Source: Nymphaea colorata
Lineage: Eukaryota; Streptophyta; Magnoliopsida; Nymphaeales; Nymphaeaceae
Length of the DNA: 64,000 nucleotides
NCBI RefSeq assembly: GCF_008831285.2
Contig: NC_045144.1
Location: forward strand, 5,416,575-5,480,574
Reading direction: 5' to 3'
Numbering within the stretch: position 1 is the first letter of the stretch; every line of letters begins with the position of its first letter. This document shows, piece after piece, positions 12,712 to 25,865 of the stretch. A program made the translations under genes and the position numbers. The notes under the pieces were generated by a model. The model saw nothing but the letters and a program-made list of their open reading frames with translations. It had not been told where the DNA came from and searched no databases.

Positions 12712-15123
12712 AAACGCTAATGGTTCAGGAGAACAGGGAGGTGGCTAAGGCTCCCAGCAGTTTTGGTGAACTGTGGGTTATGTAGAATAGGTTCCTCTAG
12801 CACAATGTAGCATATCTTTCATTTGGCTTACTTTGCCTTCCCGTGAAAAGAGAAGGTCTGGAAGCAACACGCCACGATCCACGATCTGTCTCCTTTCTCC
12901 AGCCAAATCAAGATTGAAATTCTTTGTTTCCTACCGCTCGCTAATCATGAACAATTTTTGTTTTTATAATTTTTAGTGTTGGCAGTTTGAAGGGATCTGT
13001 TTCCTTGTTTTGGTGAAATTAATTCTGTTCTGTAGGATTGCTGATGAATGAAATTTGAGATATGTTTTGTAGAAGGTAATTACCTCATCTCCACTGCTGC
13101 TAAAGTTGGATTTTTATTCTTGGTTGGAAACTCTCTCTTTGATGTCCCACTCCCCCCACCCAGGTCTCACTCCCTATCCAGAGCGCTGGACCCTGGGGCC
13201 AGGGGAAAGGAGGACATGCTGCAGCAGCCTCTTCGGGATATCCAACCCCCCTCTCTCTGATGTGTGTCCATAAACGGACAGTGCTGAAAACATGGAGCTT
13301 TGTATCAAAAACTCCTTAAGCTAGTCCGACAGTGGTGCGTTAAGGGCCCAATCTGTTCATCTCATTGAGTTCAGTCTTCTTCTTGCACAACGGAGACACC
13401 TCTCTCTGAAGGTTATGCTTTGAATCACCAATCTAGCTGTTGTCTGTTGATGCGTCAAGGTCCATAAGGATATGAGATCCTTTTAGGACCTGGTTAAAAG
13501 ATCCGGTAAGCTCTGGACATTTCGAACAGCCATTTTTATGGTTCAGGATGGTATGCATTTTAGCCGCTTTCCTTTACGGAGCAGTAGCAGAGCTATAGTG
13601 TGGCTGGCGTGGCCTTTTCCAAAATTCATTGCGGTGAAGCTGGCCGAAGGTTCCGTTGCATGTGGTGTTCACACCATACTCAGGTTGATGCCTCTTTGAG
13701 TGTTCCTCAAATGAAAAAACATGGCTCCTTCACGGTCACAGAAAGGTATCAAGATGGCGAGAGTCCCCTTTCTTCCCCTGCCCGGGTGTAGAGGTCTTAC
13801 GATACACTATTCAGCTTGATCGTCATGCATACTATCATTTTCATATGGACTCCTAACCTTTTATCATTTTCATATGGACTCCTAACCTTTTATTGATAAA
13901 AATTTAGCGTTGTACACAAAATATCCACACAAAAACTCACGGGAGTACAAGCGCTGCAAAGCCAAAACCAGCGCTCAGGCAGTCAGACGAAAGGACTATT
14001 TAGCTGTATGCATCGGAGGCATCAATAATTCAATGATTTGAACAGGAGGAATGTTGTCTTCAGCTATTGTGAGATTCGGAGCCATATCTTATAAAGCAAA
14101 AAAACTGTTAATCAGGTGGCTCCTTTCAAGGGATCCCTTCAGAAGGTGTTTCTATTTCATGTTCAAGAAAATACCGATGGAAGAGATTAGCCTATTCATG
14201 CCTTGAACGCAATGGTTTAGGACTTCCATCTCAGCCATGAGAATGGTCTTCTAGATAAGAGAAAAACTCCAGATAAGAGAAAAACTCCAGATGGATACCT
14301 TCAAAATGTTTTCGAAGTATATGCAGTGCAGGTGAACATAAAGGCCACACTTTTCAGGAGGTGGCCATGGATCCACCATCAAATCATAATTAAGCCAAAG
14401 ATTAACTTCCTTGCTATATTCCTCTAGCTCGCATGTATAACATCCAAACAAATTTTCCAGACAGAGAACTTGAATTGACAAATTGTGAAAATCTTGCCAT
14501 CATGCACATCCTCATTTGGCATCATCCATATCTTCCATATAACTGTGGGGAAGGCTAGATTCCAGCGTTTGTTGAGTTGTGGGTCCACTTCTTCAACTCT
14601 TGAACTGCATTGGAGTGAAGGACCCTCCTATGTTTAAACTTCCTACCATTTGCAGTGCAGAAAAAATGGAAATCAAATGGAGGACGTATTCACAGGACGC
14701 TACTCAATCCCGCCAGCTATGGCCCCCGGAGCGAGCGGTACCAAGATTGCGGCAGTCAATCATCTTAACCTACCTACCCCCTTCCCAATAAGCAAATAGC
14801 TACGACCAGGTAAAACGCTCGCGCGCGTGCGCAAGACAGACAGTTTTGCGTCCGCAGCCCATGCATTGTACCGGATACGCAGAAGGCAGCCATGTGTTCG
14901 ATGTAATTACAATCACAATCGATTATGTAAGGAAGGCGTAGAAAACAGGGAAGATAACATTGTCATCAGAATGAAAGAAATGTCGTTTCCACTTCTAACA
15001 ATACAAAGTCGGTCAGAATCTGTAGCAAAAACAAAAGCTGCTCCCTAAAAGGAGCTTGGCTGTAGAAGTTAGAGATCACTGTTTCGACAAGACCGAAGCA
15101 ATTGCCTTGTGTGCCACCACCCA
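12712..15123. other. convergent intergenic region between SEC61 alpha and the At1g65710-like gene
   Basis: This contains the 3' UTR of SEC61 alpha (probably to about 13060) and, from the other side, the 3' UTR of the leftward gene. Two small direct duplications occur: a 27-29-bp unit at about 13833-13890 and an 18-bp unit at about 14255-14291. Short open frames here have no recognisable similarity to any family. Confidence 0.6.
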
Positions 15124-17382
15124 TTAGAGATGGGATGATTGATTCAAGGCCTTTGCATTCTGGTCGTTGTGGAAAACCTCCCTCTTCATGCTGTTGCTCA
15201 GTGTTATCACTGGCATAAATTTTTGGCCAGTATGAGCTCTGCCGGCGGCAATGCAGGTAGCTCTATCGCTAGCATCGTATCTTCCAGCAGCTCGTTTGTC
15301 TTGTTCCGATGATGGGTAGCTCGTGCTGGCTGCTTTAAGATTCTCCGACGCGTCGTCCCGTACTCCGGCAGGCAAAGACTGGAAACGGTAAGCAGAAGAC
15401 GAAGAAGAGTTTTCTTCCTCTTCCGGCACAATGAACTTCTGGAACAGGCGGCCGTCCACCCAACGATCGGTCGAGTCCGCCGAGGCCGGCTCCCAGGCAG
15501 AAGAAGTCGTCAGGACCGTGTTGCTGCCTGATGATTCTTGGCCTTCTGAAGAGGCCGGCTGGTGGGGAATATCCCTCCTGGCCGACACATACTTGTGCAA
15601 GTTGCGGTCTGTTACGTGATGATGGTCATCAACATTGTTGCCATTATGCAGGTCCAATAACTCCAATGGGTCTCTTGCCCTCGGCACAGTGCTGTTGGAG
15701 TTCAAATCCGCTACTGCTTCGAGGATGGAGCAGGCTTTTGAAACGCAAGGTGGGAGGTAGAAGGCTGGGGAACGGACGTCGTTATCCAAGGGTGAGGCTG
15801 GATTACCGGATTCCAGCATAGACCTGGTGAGTTTCTTTTGGGGATAGCAGCTCTCGGCGTCTAAAGTTAGCAACTCTGCCGTGACTTGGGCGTCGTCCTC
15901 CGCCCCCGCTTCCTCCTCCTCTGGCTCTGGTCGCCTGTGGTCGGAGATGGGCATGGTGGGAGAGGGTTGTTGCCTTGACACTTGTTTCACCACCCTGCAG
16001 GTAAGCAGCTGCTCGCGAATGTGAGGCACAGTGGTGTTGCTGCTACGGCTATCTCTGGCTTTTCCACTTCCATCTAAGCTTTCGGAGCGACGATGGGATG
16101 CTGATGGGTTCCTCACTTTTTCTTCTCTTTCTCCTTCTCTATCCTTTGCTATATTCTGGTGGTTGCCACTGCTGCTGCTTTTGTTTCGATCACCGGCTAT
16201 GGTGGTGGTGGTCGTGGGGGCGGCGGCAGTAGTGATGGTGGTAACAGGATCGGCTGAGTTGTCAGCTTGACCATGCGATTTGGGTACAGAGTCACCGACC
16301 AGAGGCCTTCTGTAAGGTGATTGCTCACCCTTTCTGGAAGAGTTCCGGCTCAAGGATGGAGTGGGGACCGTGGGTGTAGTGGCCGTCGCTGCCCTTGCTG
16401 CGGGCGAACGGGACCGGGAGGCAACGTTATTCCTCTTGGCAACCGGCTTGCCTCCAGTATCAGCCGAAGAAGAGGGAGCGTATCTTCCGGAGCGGGTGGA
16501 CCTGCTTTTGTCCGGGGTAGCGTCTCCTCTTTTTCCCGGGGACCGGCTTACTCTTCTTCTTGCTTCACCGCCAGCAGCAGCAGCCGCAGCCGCAGCTCCG
16601 CCTCTTCTCGCCCGTTGTTCATCGGGATTCCGCTCTCTGCTGCTGGAACGCTTATAATAGTAGTCCACCATACCTCCCATGTCCCCACTCGGCGTCCTTT
16701 TGTGAGAAGGCCGACCGCTGCGTTGCTTCCCTCTGCCGTCATCGTCGCCCCCCTCGCGGTCGAACTGATTCTCGTTCTCCGCTTGGTACTCGAAATGCCT
16801 CTTCGAACCAGAGTGCCTCTTGGTGCTGGCGCTACTGGTCAGAGCGCGAGCGTTGTTCTCGTTGGAGGACTTGCCGGAGGAGCTGCGGCTGAGGCGGCCG
16901 CACTGGATCAATATGGCATCCACCTCCTCTTTGGTGCAGCTGGACGTCCTGACAACGCCTTCGCTGCCTTTCTTGAGCGCGGCAGCGCCGTCAGTGCTCT
17001 GTTTTGGAGGACAACCGTTGCCATTATCATCGCAAACCCCATTTGCCTCCCGACCCTTGGCTGGAGGAACAACCTCCTCTACTTTCAGTTTCCCGAGCTT
17101 ATCCTCATTGTCAGCCTTGAGGTTTGAAATATCTGCAAGAGGAGTCGCCGGCTTTGCAGGTTTCTCCGTTTCACGGGCGTTGGATTTCCTCACAGTTACC
17201 TTCTCGACAGCAGTCCCAGAACCCGAAGAAGCTCGTTTAACTGCCTTTGCATCAGAGCCAGAGAGGGTTGCTGCTTTGCGACTAGCAAAACCAGAGGGGA
17301 TTACCGCAGCCGAAGGAGGAGGAGCAGCAGGAGCAGAACCCTCCTCGTTGAGAGAATTTTTCTTACTCAAACAGGTACCCAT
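15124..17382 (-). CDS. At1g65710-like Ser/Arg-rich protein, probably N-myristoylated
   Basis: A single open exon encodes 752 residues. It begins MGTCLSKK, an N-myristoylation context (Gly2) with Cys4 available for palmitoylation, so membrane attachment is predicted. A conserved block KEEVDAILIQCGRLSRS (about residues 151-167) followed by Ser/Lys-rich sequence is what I recognise from the uncharacterised Arabidopsis At1g65710 protein and relatives annotated 'serine/arginine repetitive matrix-like'. The middle is low complexity: RSxS/SRSPGKR repeats around 276-330, an eight-alanine run near 263-270, then Thr- and Ser-rich tracts. The C terminus (ITLSNSMKREVFHNDQ) is less biased. No catalytic domain is seen and the molecular function is unknown. 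The start is the first ATG and gives the family N terminus. The gene converges with SEC61 alpha. GC content is clearly above the flanks, as expected for a real exon. Confidence 0.85.
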   Translation of the reverse strand: MGTCLSKKNSLNEEGSAPAAPPPSAAVIPSGFASRKAATLSGSDAKAVKRASSGSGTAVEKVTVRKSNARETEKPAKPATPLADISNLKADNEDKLGKLKVEEVVPPAKGREANGVCDDNGNGCPPKQSTDGAAALKKGSEGVVRTSSCTKEEVDAILIQCGRLSRSSSGKSSNENNARALTSSASTKRHSGSKRHFEYQAENENQFDREGGDDDGRGKQRSGRPSHKRTPSGDMGGMVDYYYKRSSSRERNPDEQRARRGGAAAAAAAAGGEARRRVSRSPGKRGDATPDKSRSTRSGRYAPSSSADTGGKPVAKRNNVASRSRSPAARAATATTPTVPTPSLSRNSSRKGEQSPYRRPLVGDSVPKSHGQADNSADPVTTITTAAAPTTTTTIAGDRNKSSSSGNHQNIAKDREGEREEKVRNPSASHRRSESLDGSGKARDSRSSNTTVPHIREQLLTCRVVKQVSRQQPSPTMPISDHRRPEPEEEEAGAEDDAQVTAELLTLDAESCYPQKKLTRSMLESGNPASPLDNDVRSPAFYLPPCVSKACSILEAVADLNSNSTVPRARDPLELLDLHNGNNVDDHHHVTDRNLHKYVSARRDIPHQPASSEGQESSGSNTVLTTSSAWEPASADSTDRWVDGRLFQKFIVPEEEENSSSSSAYRFQSLPAGVRDDASENLKAASTSYPSSEQDKRAAGRYDASDRATCIAAGRAHTGQKFMPVITLSNSMKREVFHNDQNAKALNQSSHL

Positions 17383-18000
17383 TTCAGAAAAGGACCAGAG
17401 ATAGAAGAAGATGAAGAAGAAGAAAGCTGGTAATGCACTCCACTAGGAAATGAAATATCAAAAGCTTAGGACAGCAGAGAGCGAAGCCGCCGGAGGGGAA
17501 TGTAGTGGTAGGACACCCATCCCGGAGAATCATAAATCCGTTGGGGTTTGAAGATTTAAATCACCGGGAGATGGGGCGTCTGCTTGTGTTTCAAATTTTT
17601 TTGAATCTCAACGTATTAATTAATTTAGAAGGCATGTGCTTTCGATAAGGGGCAGAGAGAGCGGACGCCGAATTTGAACTGTGAACACTGCGCAGGGGAG
17701 AATACTGACACTGCGGAGCTTGTGACCGTTGAAATCGGACGCTCAGGATTCATGCTCTCCAAGCTTCGTGTCAGACCAATTAAAAAGAATTCCTTCCTCT
17801 TTTTCTTTTTTGTAGTTGTTGATGCCGACCGCAGGAAATGAGTCTGGACCACGTAACGGCTATTTTCTAACACCCAAGACCTTCTGCTCCTCCCAACGGC
17901 ACGTGGACCGATGACCTCACGCGTCACGTTGAACAGCTTAGTGCTGCTGACAGTGAGTTTCAATTCCTCTGATTTAGATCGTGGATCTTAATGCGAGTAC
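17383..18000 (-). promoter_or_regulatory. upstream region of the At1g65710-like gene with a G-box
   Basis: The start codon is at 17382 and transcription runs leftward, so this is its 5' flank. A palindromic CACGTG lies at 17900-17905 in the context GGCACGTGGAC, about 520 bp upstream of the ATG; it matches the G-box/ABRE core bound by bHLH and bZIP factors. GAAGA-rich sequence at 17400-17440 is likely 5' UTR. No TATA box could be assigned confidently. Confidence 0.4.
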
Positions 18001-21000
18001 CGAATAGAATCTGGGACCATGTGATTGTTCCCTCTACTTGACGGCGTCTTGGATACCTTCACAACAAATGTGGGACCATCTGTTTTTGATTTTTTTTCTT
18101 TCGAGTATAAATTCGAGTTATAATGAAACAAAAACAACACGCTCGAGCTTTGAAGTGTTGATTTATCGGCTTTAATTACGATGGTTGAATCAAAAGAACG
18201 TTAAGTATGGATATGTTATTGGTATATTGCAAAATGTCAACTGTATGCTTTCCATATAATGAGATTTCTATCTTTAAAGATAGAACGTTTCTGTAAATAT
18301 CATGGGTTTCCCCATCGCCAACTATGCGAGGGAAGAGCCTAATCGGACACTGAGGAACATAGAATTTAAGGGTTACTGGTCCGTCCTCCAAAATCAGTGA
18401 CAATCACACAAAGTCTGAAAGAGATGTCAGCTCTGAGAATACCATGAAGAGGTCGAAACTGCTCTCTCTTTCTCCTGCCCACCCTCATGACTAAGGTCCA
18501 GGGCTGTTGTGGGACCTAGGTGAGGAGTAGAACACACATCAACTAAAATGATATGCATCTACCTTTTGCAGTCCACATGAGTAGTGCTCATGAAAACGAA
18601 CTGACAACTAAGTTTTCACCGTTTAGCCAATCCGACTGTTTATGCTACACCCCTCAGTGGAGCAGCCAACTTGGTTAGCAACATGGGATCTATCACTTAA
18701 AAACTTGGGAAAATTTTGTTTGGGGAGGTTGTGAAATACATGTTTTCAAGTGCATGAATGGAGGTTATGCATGGCAAGTGAAGAACATGATGGCAGCATA
18801 GGAAACAGTGGTGCGCTATCTTTGGCCGATCAAAAGGTTTGTTCGACTAATTTGATCATCACTGCTAATTTGGTTGACAAATTGGGCAGCCACGATCATG
18901 AGGCTGATTTGATGGAAAATTTCTCTGGGATCAAGAAGATTGTGAAAGGAAACTCCATTGACTCAGCTGGATAACTCTAAGTCATTCATATATAGCTAAC
19001 CGGCGGGAGGCTTTGACCTCATATTAATCAAGGATGTTAACCATGTGAGCATGGCATGCTAGATATGAAGGGGAAAGTGATCCAGGATGGTTTGTTCTTC
19101 TCCAGGGAAGAGTGTTTGATCAAACAAACAAGGGAAACGTGGAAGCAGGAAAGTTGATCCTTGGGCTTCACAGCGATTCAGTGGGGATGAAGTGTCATCA
19201 AACGGGGCTGTAAATGATTTATAAGCAGAAAAAGTTTAATCAGAACGTGACAAGAAACCATCTGCTGGGTAAACCACCATCTGCTGTGGTTTAACTTTGT
19301 AAGTATATTAATTTCAAAAGATATTTTAGTGAAAAGCCAGTGAAAACTGGACACCAAATAGTAAAAGCTGATTTTCATGGGTGGTGATTAGAATCAGATC
19401 CAACTCATGGAACAAGACAAAAAAAATGGAGATGAATCTACATAGATGCACTTTATTGATACTACAAAAACAAGAATGTCTACACTATTCAAATGGAGAA
19501 AAGCATACTTCAAACAAGCCAATCAACAAGCTAGATTGTAAACTACACCTACGTCTTCTAGGCTTCATATAAGTTGCAACGTCCAAATACCAAAATAGAT
19601 CAATGTTTTCCAGCCCTTAACCGGTACTTTAAAGGCCAGAGAGTTGGCACAATGGGCAGTGTGGGGACTACTAGACGGTTAGTTTTCATTTCAAATCTTT
19701 GGGTACCAACTTTTGATGCTGTAAAAAAGGAGCACCGATATACAAGTTGAGGTATAATAGAGACACCTTACCCGAGGAACCAAAAATAGACCTGAGATGG
19801 AGGAAATGGTGGAAGTTCTTCCTACTCGTGCAACAATAAAGGTCTTAATGTTATAACTATAACATGATTGTATTCAATATTCAACTAAACTTTGATAATA
19901 AAAAACTCAATTTTGTCATCCAAACAAAAACCTGGTTTTGCAAAGCGAAACCCTGGTTTTTGCCTTGTCATCCAAACAAGCAAACCATATTTTAAAAATC
20001 CATTTAAAAACCAAGTTTTGAGAGTGTCATTCAAACAACCCTGCAGTTTGTAGAGAGCAAATGAGGTCCAATTTCAATAAAATTTTGTCCAAATCAACAG
20101 CTAAAGGAAATATATCCAATTTACAGATTTGACAAGTATTATAAAAATTCAAAATATAACAAATGAAAGTTCAATAATGCCCCTAAATTTAAACAGTCCT
20201 AAAATCTGAAGATTCGAAAACCAGCTTTGTGAAAAGACGATGGAAACCAGATCAAATGATCTCCACATTCAATTAAATTTGAATGAGAACTTCTCAATGA
20301 AGGGAGAAGCTATTGTAAAATTTCAGATTCAAACTCAAGAAAATTGTACGTGTTAATATGTCAAACTTGCTAGAACTTTCTTCTATTTTTCAAGTTCAAG
20401 AACGTAAAATCTAATGTATTTTTTAATATCATTCTAAATAAAACTGGCAATTCCAACTTTTACACCTAAAACAATTAACTCAAAACAGGGTTAAAAAAAT
20501 AGCTAAATTAATCTAACACCTATCAAACTTGCTGGAAATTTCTTCTATTTCTCAAGTTCAAGAACGTAATATATATATATATATATATATATTAACATTA
20601 TTCTAAATAAAACTGACCAATTCTAACTTTTACACCTAAACAACGCAAAACGGGGTTAAAAAAAGTGGCTAAATTAATCTGACACATGTCAAACTTGCTG
20701 GAAAGTTCTTCTATTTTCGAAGTTCAAGAACGTAAATCTAATGTATTTTTTAACATTATTCTAAATAAAATTGACTACTTTTGATTTTTACACCTAAAAC
20801 AATGCAAAATAGGGTTAAAAAAGTGCCTAAATTAATCTAACACATGAACTAAAACAAAGCAATGGATAACAAGTTAGGCTTTATACAGATCTACGCTAGA
20901 GTATTATTATCTATAACTATAACTAAGCATGAACTAAACTACTATAGATAGAAACAAGTAAAACAAGGCAAGCAATAACACACTATAATAAATGCTTTAA

Positions 21001-22558
21001 AATGAAAGCAAAATAAGAGGAAGAGAACACTAATTTAAAGCTAATAACTTTAATTAGAACCATAGTCACAAATAACATTTCGGAGTTTTAAACGGCGAGG
21101 TTTTTTTTCGGGTATAATATGACGAGCTTGAAAAAAAAGGAAAAAATATTGTAAAATTTTCAAATTAAAAAAACTAAAAGTAAGAAAAAAATAAAATAAA
21201 TGAGAAACTAATAACACAAACATCAAAAGATAAGTAGATTTGCAACAAATAAAAAATAAAAAAACTTTTTGGCATTAAAAAATGATAAAATGAAAAAATG
21301 CAAAAAATGCAAAAAACGCATTAAAAACATGTTTCTTTAAAAAAAACGTATTTTTTAAAGTTTTAAACGGAAATTTAATTTATCATTTTTTTGCAATTTT
21401 TTTTGAAAAAAAAAAAGTGTTTTTGTGTCTATGTTTAGAACCAAAGATAGTACAACTAATATATCTAACATGCCTTTTAGGGACCAAACGTGAGGTGCCT
21501 TCTAAAGTTGTTCCATTGACCCACATCTCCTAATATTAAGAGTGGGACCAGCTTGGATACCTAGTACCTGTCGGGCCAGGATGGGGGCATGGCCTGAAGC
21601 ATGCGCTTATAGTGTATAACAATTAAAAGTCATTCTTGCTTAAACTAATTTGCGTCAGAAGTCTTCATTTGCATCCTTGTACGCAAATTAGAGAAAAAGT
21701 GAAGTTATTACAAAGAATTGGCATAATCATGGATCCAAGAATGAGTTTAGACTTGTCCCTTAAATCCATATGTCATATTGGGATCTAAAATAGGAAGAAA
21801 TTGTTCCTTAACTACATGGATCCAAATTGCACACTGTTTTGGATTGGTTTGGATCCAAAATGAACTCCAAATGAACACTAAGTATGTGTACTTAAATTAA
21901 CCTCACAAGTCTCACCTTTCTTGCACAAGTTAAACTTGGATAGAGCCAACTTCTCATTCTCCTTCTCCTCCTTCCACATCTTGTCCATCTCTTCTTTAAA
22001 ATCTATTGTGTAGCACTATGCATCTATGTCCCTTTGTCACCTCCATTTGTATCCTCCTTTCAGCTTAAGGGAGTTTCAGGAAGTGGCAACTACTAATAAA
22101 AATAGTAGGCATCAAGTTCCTAGATTCTATAGTGAACTAAAACTCCGCGAGTAGGTCAAATGGGTTAAAAATAGCAAATTTAACTCAAAAAAATAATAGA
22201 AATAGCCTAAAAACAAATAAAAGCAGTTTCAAAATCCCTTGAAAATTAAGAGTTACAGTATAAGGGCACAATACAATGAAATCAGTGGTTTCTCACATTT
22301 CACTATTCATCATTGGAGGACATTTCCTTATGGTTTATTTACTAATTTGCTAAGGCTATTTCTTCTTAATTTCTCTCAGTTATGGGGCATGAGAGGAGCA
22401 TCCAGAAGGACTTTGAGAATTTTTGAGGCTAAAGAAGGCATTCAATTTTATTGATGGTAGTAAAGCAAAACAAAGGTTTCTATTTTATGAATAACAGTGT
22501 AGGTAAGTCATATTCAAATTTTAGGAATGAAATCTTCTAGAGGAGTGTAATCCTTTAA
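18001..22558. other. AT-rich intergenic region with decayed repeats
   Basis: There is no gene I can support. Short frames such as 18750-18974 match no family I recognise. Around 19895-20050 a short segment repeats phrases like GTCATCCAAACAA in both orientations, suggesting a small MITE. A three-copy tandem repeat occupies 20361-20848. Block 21060-21440 is rich in AAAACG/CGTTTT motifs and resembles in style the block at 8650-8860 in the SEC61 alpha intron, so both may be decayed members of one repeat family. Confidence 0.45.
20361..20848. repeat. three-copy tandem repeat, about 162-bp unit
   Basis: The unit starting TCAAACTTGCTGGAAATTTC begins at 20361, 20523 and 20689, giving periods of 162 and 166 bp; the third copy ends near 20848. 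Each copy also carries the phrases TTCAAGAACGTAA, TTCTAAATAAAA, TTTTTACACCTAAA and CTAAATTAATCT. In the middle copy a (TA)n expansion replaces the segment after GAACGTAA (about 20569-20592). Confidence 0.9.
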
Positions 22559-22717
22559 TGGGTATTTTGGCATTAGGAACAAAGTGCGAATGTTCCATGA
22601 ATCTAACCTAAATTGAGGTAGATTCATTGAACACTTGAATAAGTACTGTGAATCGATCCCAATTTTGCGGTAGATTCATGAAACACTCAAACCTTATTCC
22701 TAATGTCAAACGACCCC
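22559..22717. mobile_element. Tourist-like MITE with TAA target duplication
   Basis: The 159-bp element folds back on itself. The left arm contains TTTTGGCATTAGGAACAAAG and TTCCATGAATCTAACC; the right arm on the minus strand contains TTTGACATTAGGAATAAGG and TTTCATGAATCTACCG. It is flanked by TAA on both sides (22556-22558 and 22718-22720), the 3-bp duplication typical of PIF/Harbinger (Tourist) MITEs. It carries no coding capacity. Confidence 0.75.
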
Positions 22718-22720
22718 TAA

Positions 22721-23962
22721 GTGTTTTATATTCAACATAACATCTAGGAACCATCTGTTCTAGAGACAAGGTTAAATACTTGACTAGTGCAATGAAGGTC
22801 TTCTTTGGTCCCATAAAGGCATATTCAAGGGTCATTGAAATGTATTTTGAGTTAGCTTTACTAGAAGGATTAAGCTATATGCTTTCTTGCAAAAATCTGT
22901 TTTCAATCTCCACGAATTCATTTGGAGCTCATATGAGGGTTTGTGAAAGGATATTCAGAGGAACACCTCATGCTCAATTGTGCATCCTTGGACCTTACCA
23001 GAGAGCTAATAAAAAATGGAATGCCATGTTCCGCATGATAGATTCCGAGGCATGAGCTTGGGTTTGACATGTGGTGATCAAAAGTAATGTTGATTTCAAA
23101 TCTTATTCATAGGACCGAAAGGAGAGTGGCTAGATTCTCTGACCTTCCACTTAAATTTTAAGTGTAGTTTGTCTCATTATAGTTCATTTCACACTCATGT
23201 GATCTCTTGCTTGAACACTTGCTGGGCTTTGGGACCTTCAGTTGCTTGCTTCTGTCATGGCTTGCACTAATAGATGGGTTTTTAGTTGAAGACATCGTAA
23301 GGAAAGTTTCAAAAAGGGTCTTTATGAGAATAACATGATGACCCTTTCATAGATAGCACTAACAAAGATGCCTCACTTCTTGAGATCAAATCGTTGTGCC
23401 TTGACTATTCTCAAAAATTTGTGCTCTGTTCAAGCTGATGATGATGAACTCATAGGTATGACTACCAAGGTAAGCCAAAAGCTTAAAGGGAGAACTCAAA
23501 ATGAGAATTTCCATTTCTGGCATCCCAATGGCGCGAAATATTACTTGCCCACTCAGCTTGAGTCTACTATTACTTTATCTCACTATTTTTTAGTAACGTA
23601 CTTCATAAATGACTGTGTTCATCAAACATTCTCTTGCAGGGTTTCTTTTTGGAAGAGAAACTTCATAAAAAAAAACTCCAAATTCTTACAAAGTTTCTGC
23701 CAAGGCATTATGTCATACAAGACATAGAGAACGAAAACTACATTCTCTATTGGGTTTTAAGAAATATACCTCCAGTTGTAATTATATGCACTATGTATTT
23801 AACAAATTAAGATACAAATACTGTGAATAATGGATGAAATTTGGCCTGACATTGGAGTGGGTTGCTTTGTAGCTATCATGGTGATTAGGAGAGAGGATAT
23901 AATTTTGAGAAAAACATCTCATATGTAGCATATGCACAAATTGTTAACATAAAATAGTGCTT

Positions 23963-24006
<44 letters not shown>

Positions 24007-25834
24007 CACCTCCTCATATAGTCATATTGTTTTCAGGCAAAACCTTAACCAAAGAATGTAATAATTACCTAGTCTCTAATAATCATGTCCACCTTCTTCC
24101 TTGATTTGATACTAGCTCCAATGGTGTATCCATCAGAACCTTGGATATGTAGGGTTGTTTTTCTATTTGGCTACATCTAATGCTTAATTCCCACAAATCT
24201 TATTTTGTATGCATGAATTACGTATGTTCTCTAGGCTAACAAGGTCTTCATAGACCACCAATAATTGGCCATGATTTAGGAAATGTGAATCAAAGATTAA
24301 AGATCGAAAATTAAACTAAGCCAAGTTTAAAAGATAGATAAGTATAGATGGTGAGTCCCATGACAAACACCACCTAAAGGGAAATGTGTAAATTATTTTG
24401 TCAAAGTAAGTCCTCCATGTGAAGCCAAAGAACATCGTCACAATGTTTTGTAAGTATGACTTTAAAAGAGTTTGCACGAAAACTGATGAGAAATTTTGAC
24501 GGTAAACTTGATTCTATTTTTAAATGTGGATTCTTATAATATATATGAAATATTATTTAGATATTATGAAATATTGTTCATACATGTGAAACATAATTTG
24601 GATAATGATATGTTTAAAGCATTATGAAAATCAAGAAATATTAATAGATCTAAACTGCAGTCAACCTTAAAAATGATAAGTTAAAAGAATGTCATAATGC
24701 TTTGCTTGAGGTTGGTAAAACAGTGAGAGTTGGAGGCAAGTAGTAGTATGCATTTGAAGTGGGCAAAGTCATTACTAAGGGCTTAATCTCGCAAGTCTTC
24801 CTTTGAGAGAGAGAGAGAGAGAAGGAATGACAGCATGAAGCTTAGAGGCTCGAGGGATGAAGAAGTTTATAGAGAGACAAATGGAATGGAAAAATGTTGT
24901 CGACCAATGGATTGTTTTGGTGGAATATAGTCGAGATCTATGTAACTCATGAATTTTCCTTTGCTTAAAGTTATTTTTCATAATGTTCTTCAAGTTCAAG
25001 GGAGTCAAGGATTTGAAGTAATCTAATGTAGATTCTAAGGACTTGTTTGTATCCCATTTATAACAATTGAGGACTTATTTGAGCTTTCATGAGAGTTGAG
25101 GATTTCAACAAAGCATCCATGGCTTCAAATCAATGAGGTGTTTGAGCTTTATGTAGTCTCAAAGACATTTTGGAGATAGGTAAGAAGATGTTTACAGAAA
25201 GTCCCTATTGATACCAGTGATTTCTTATCCTTGTTTAAAAAATAACCTTGCTTATTGTAACTCACTCATATCATACTTTAGCAACATCATATTTCACTTG
25301 ACAATATATCATATATCCTGCATTATATTCCAATACACCTACACATTGAGTAATACATCATGTTCAACAACATACTTTAACACATGCAATTGATGAATCA
25401 TAACATCTTATAATGCATCATACATTGTACATTACATCTCCATATCTTGAATATTGAGCAATATATGTGCATGAAGCTACATTTTGGTTGTTCAAAATAA
25501 GAGTCAACTCAAACAAATGAAACTAATAAGAAATAGGGGAACAATATTTCAATGAAGAATATGGTCACAACATATTTGTATAGTCTCACACAATTTCAAT
25601 TATGAGAAGATGAGTCTTCGACAAGCTATGTCTACAAAAACTATGCACAAAATTAAGAAGACCAAGGAGAGGACATCGCTACTGTATATATGCATATAGG
25701 ATTCATGGATTTCTCCTTCTAGAAATCCATGCTGGTTTAAACCAACATATCATTTGGTGTCTCACAAAACACCACTCAATGTATTGCATCGGGTGGTCGT
25801 GATTCAACGAAGCTCAGAATAGCTGAAGGATATA

Positions 25835-25865
<31 letters not shown>

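Noticed and set aside
16321-17127. 268-codon open frame on the plus strand
   Set aside because: It lies antisense within the GC-rich At1g65710-like exon; its composition is a mirror of that gene's codon bias and it shows no family motif.
22780-23727. Possible protein-coding pieces (91 and 119 codons)
   Set aside because: No recognisable domain, no intron signals linking them and no conserved start context; may be transposon debris.
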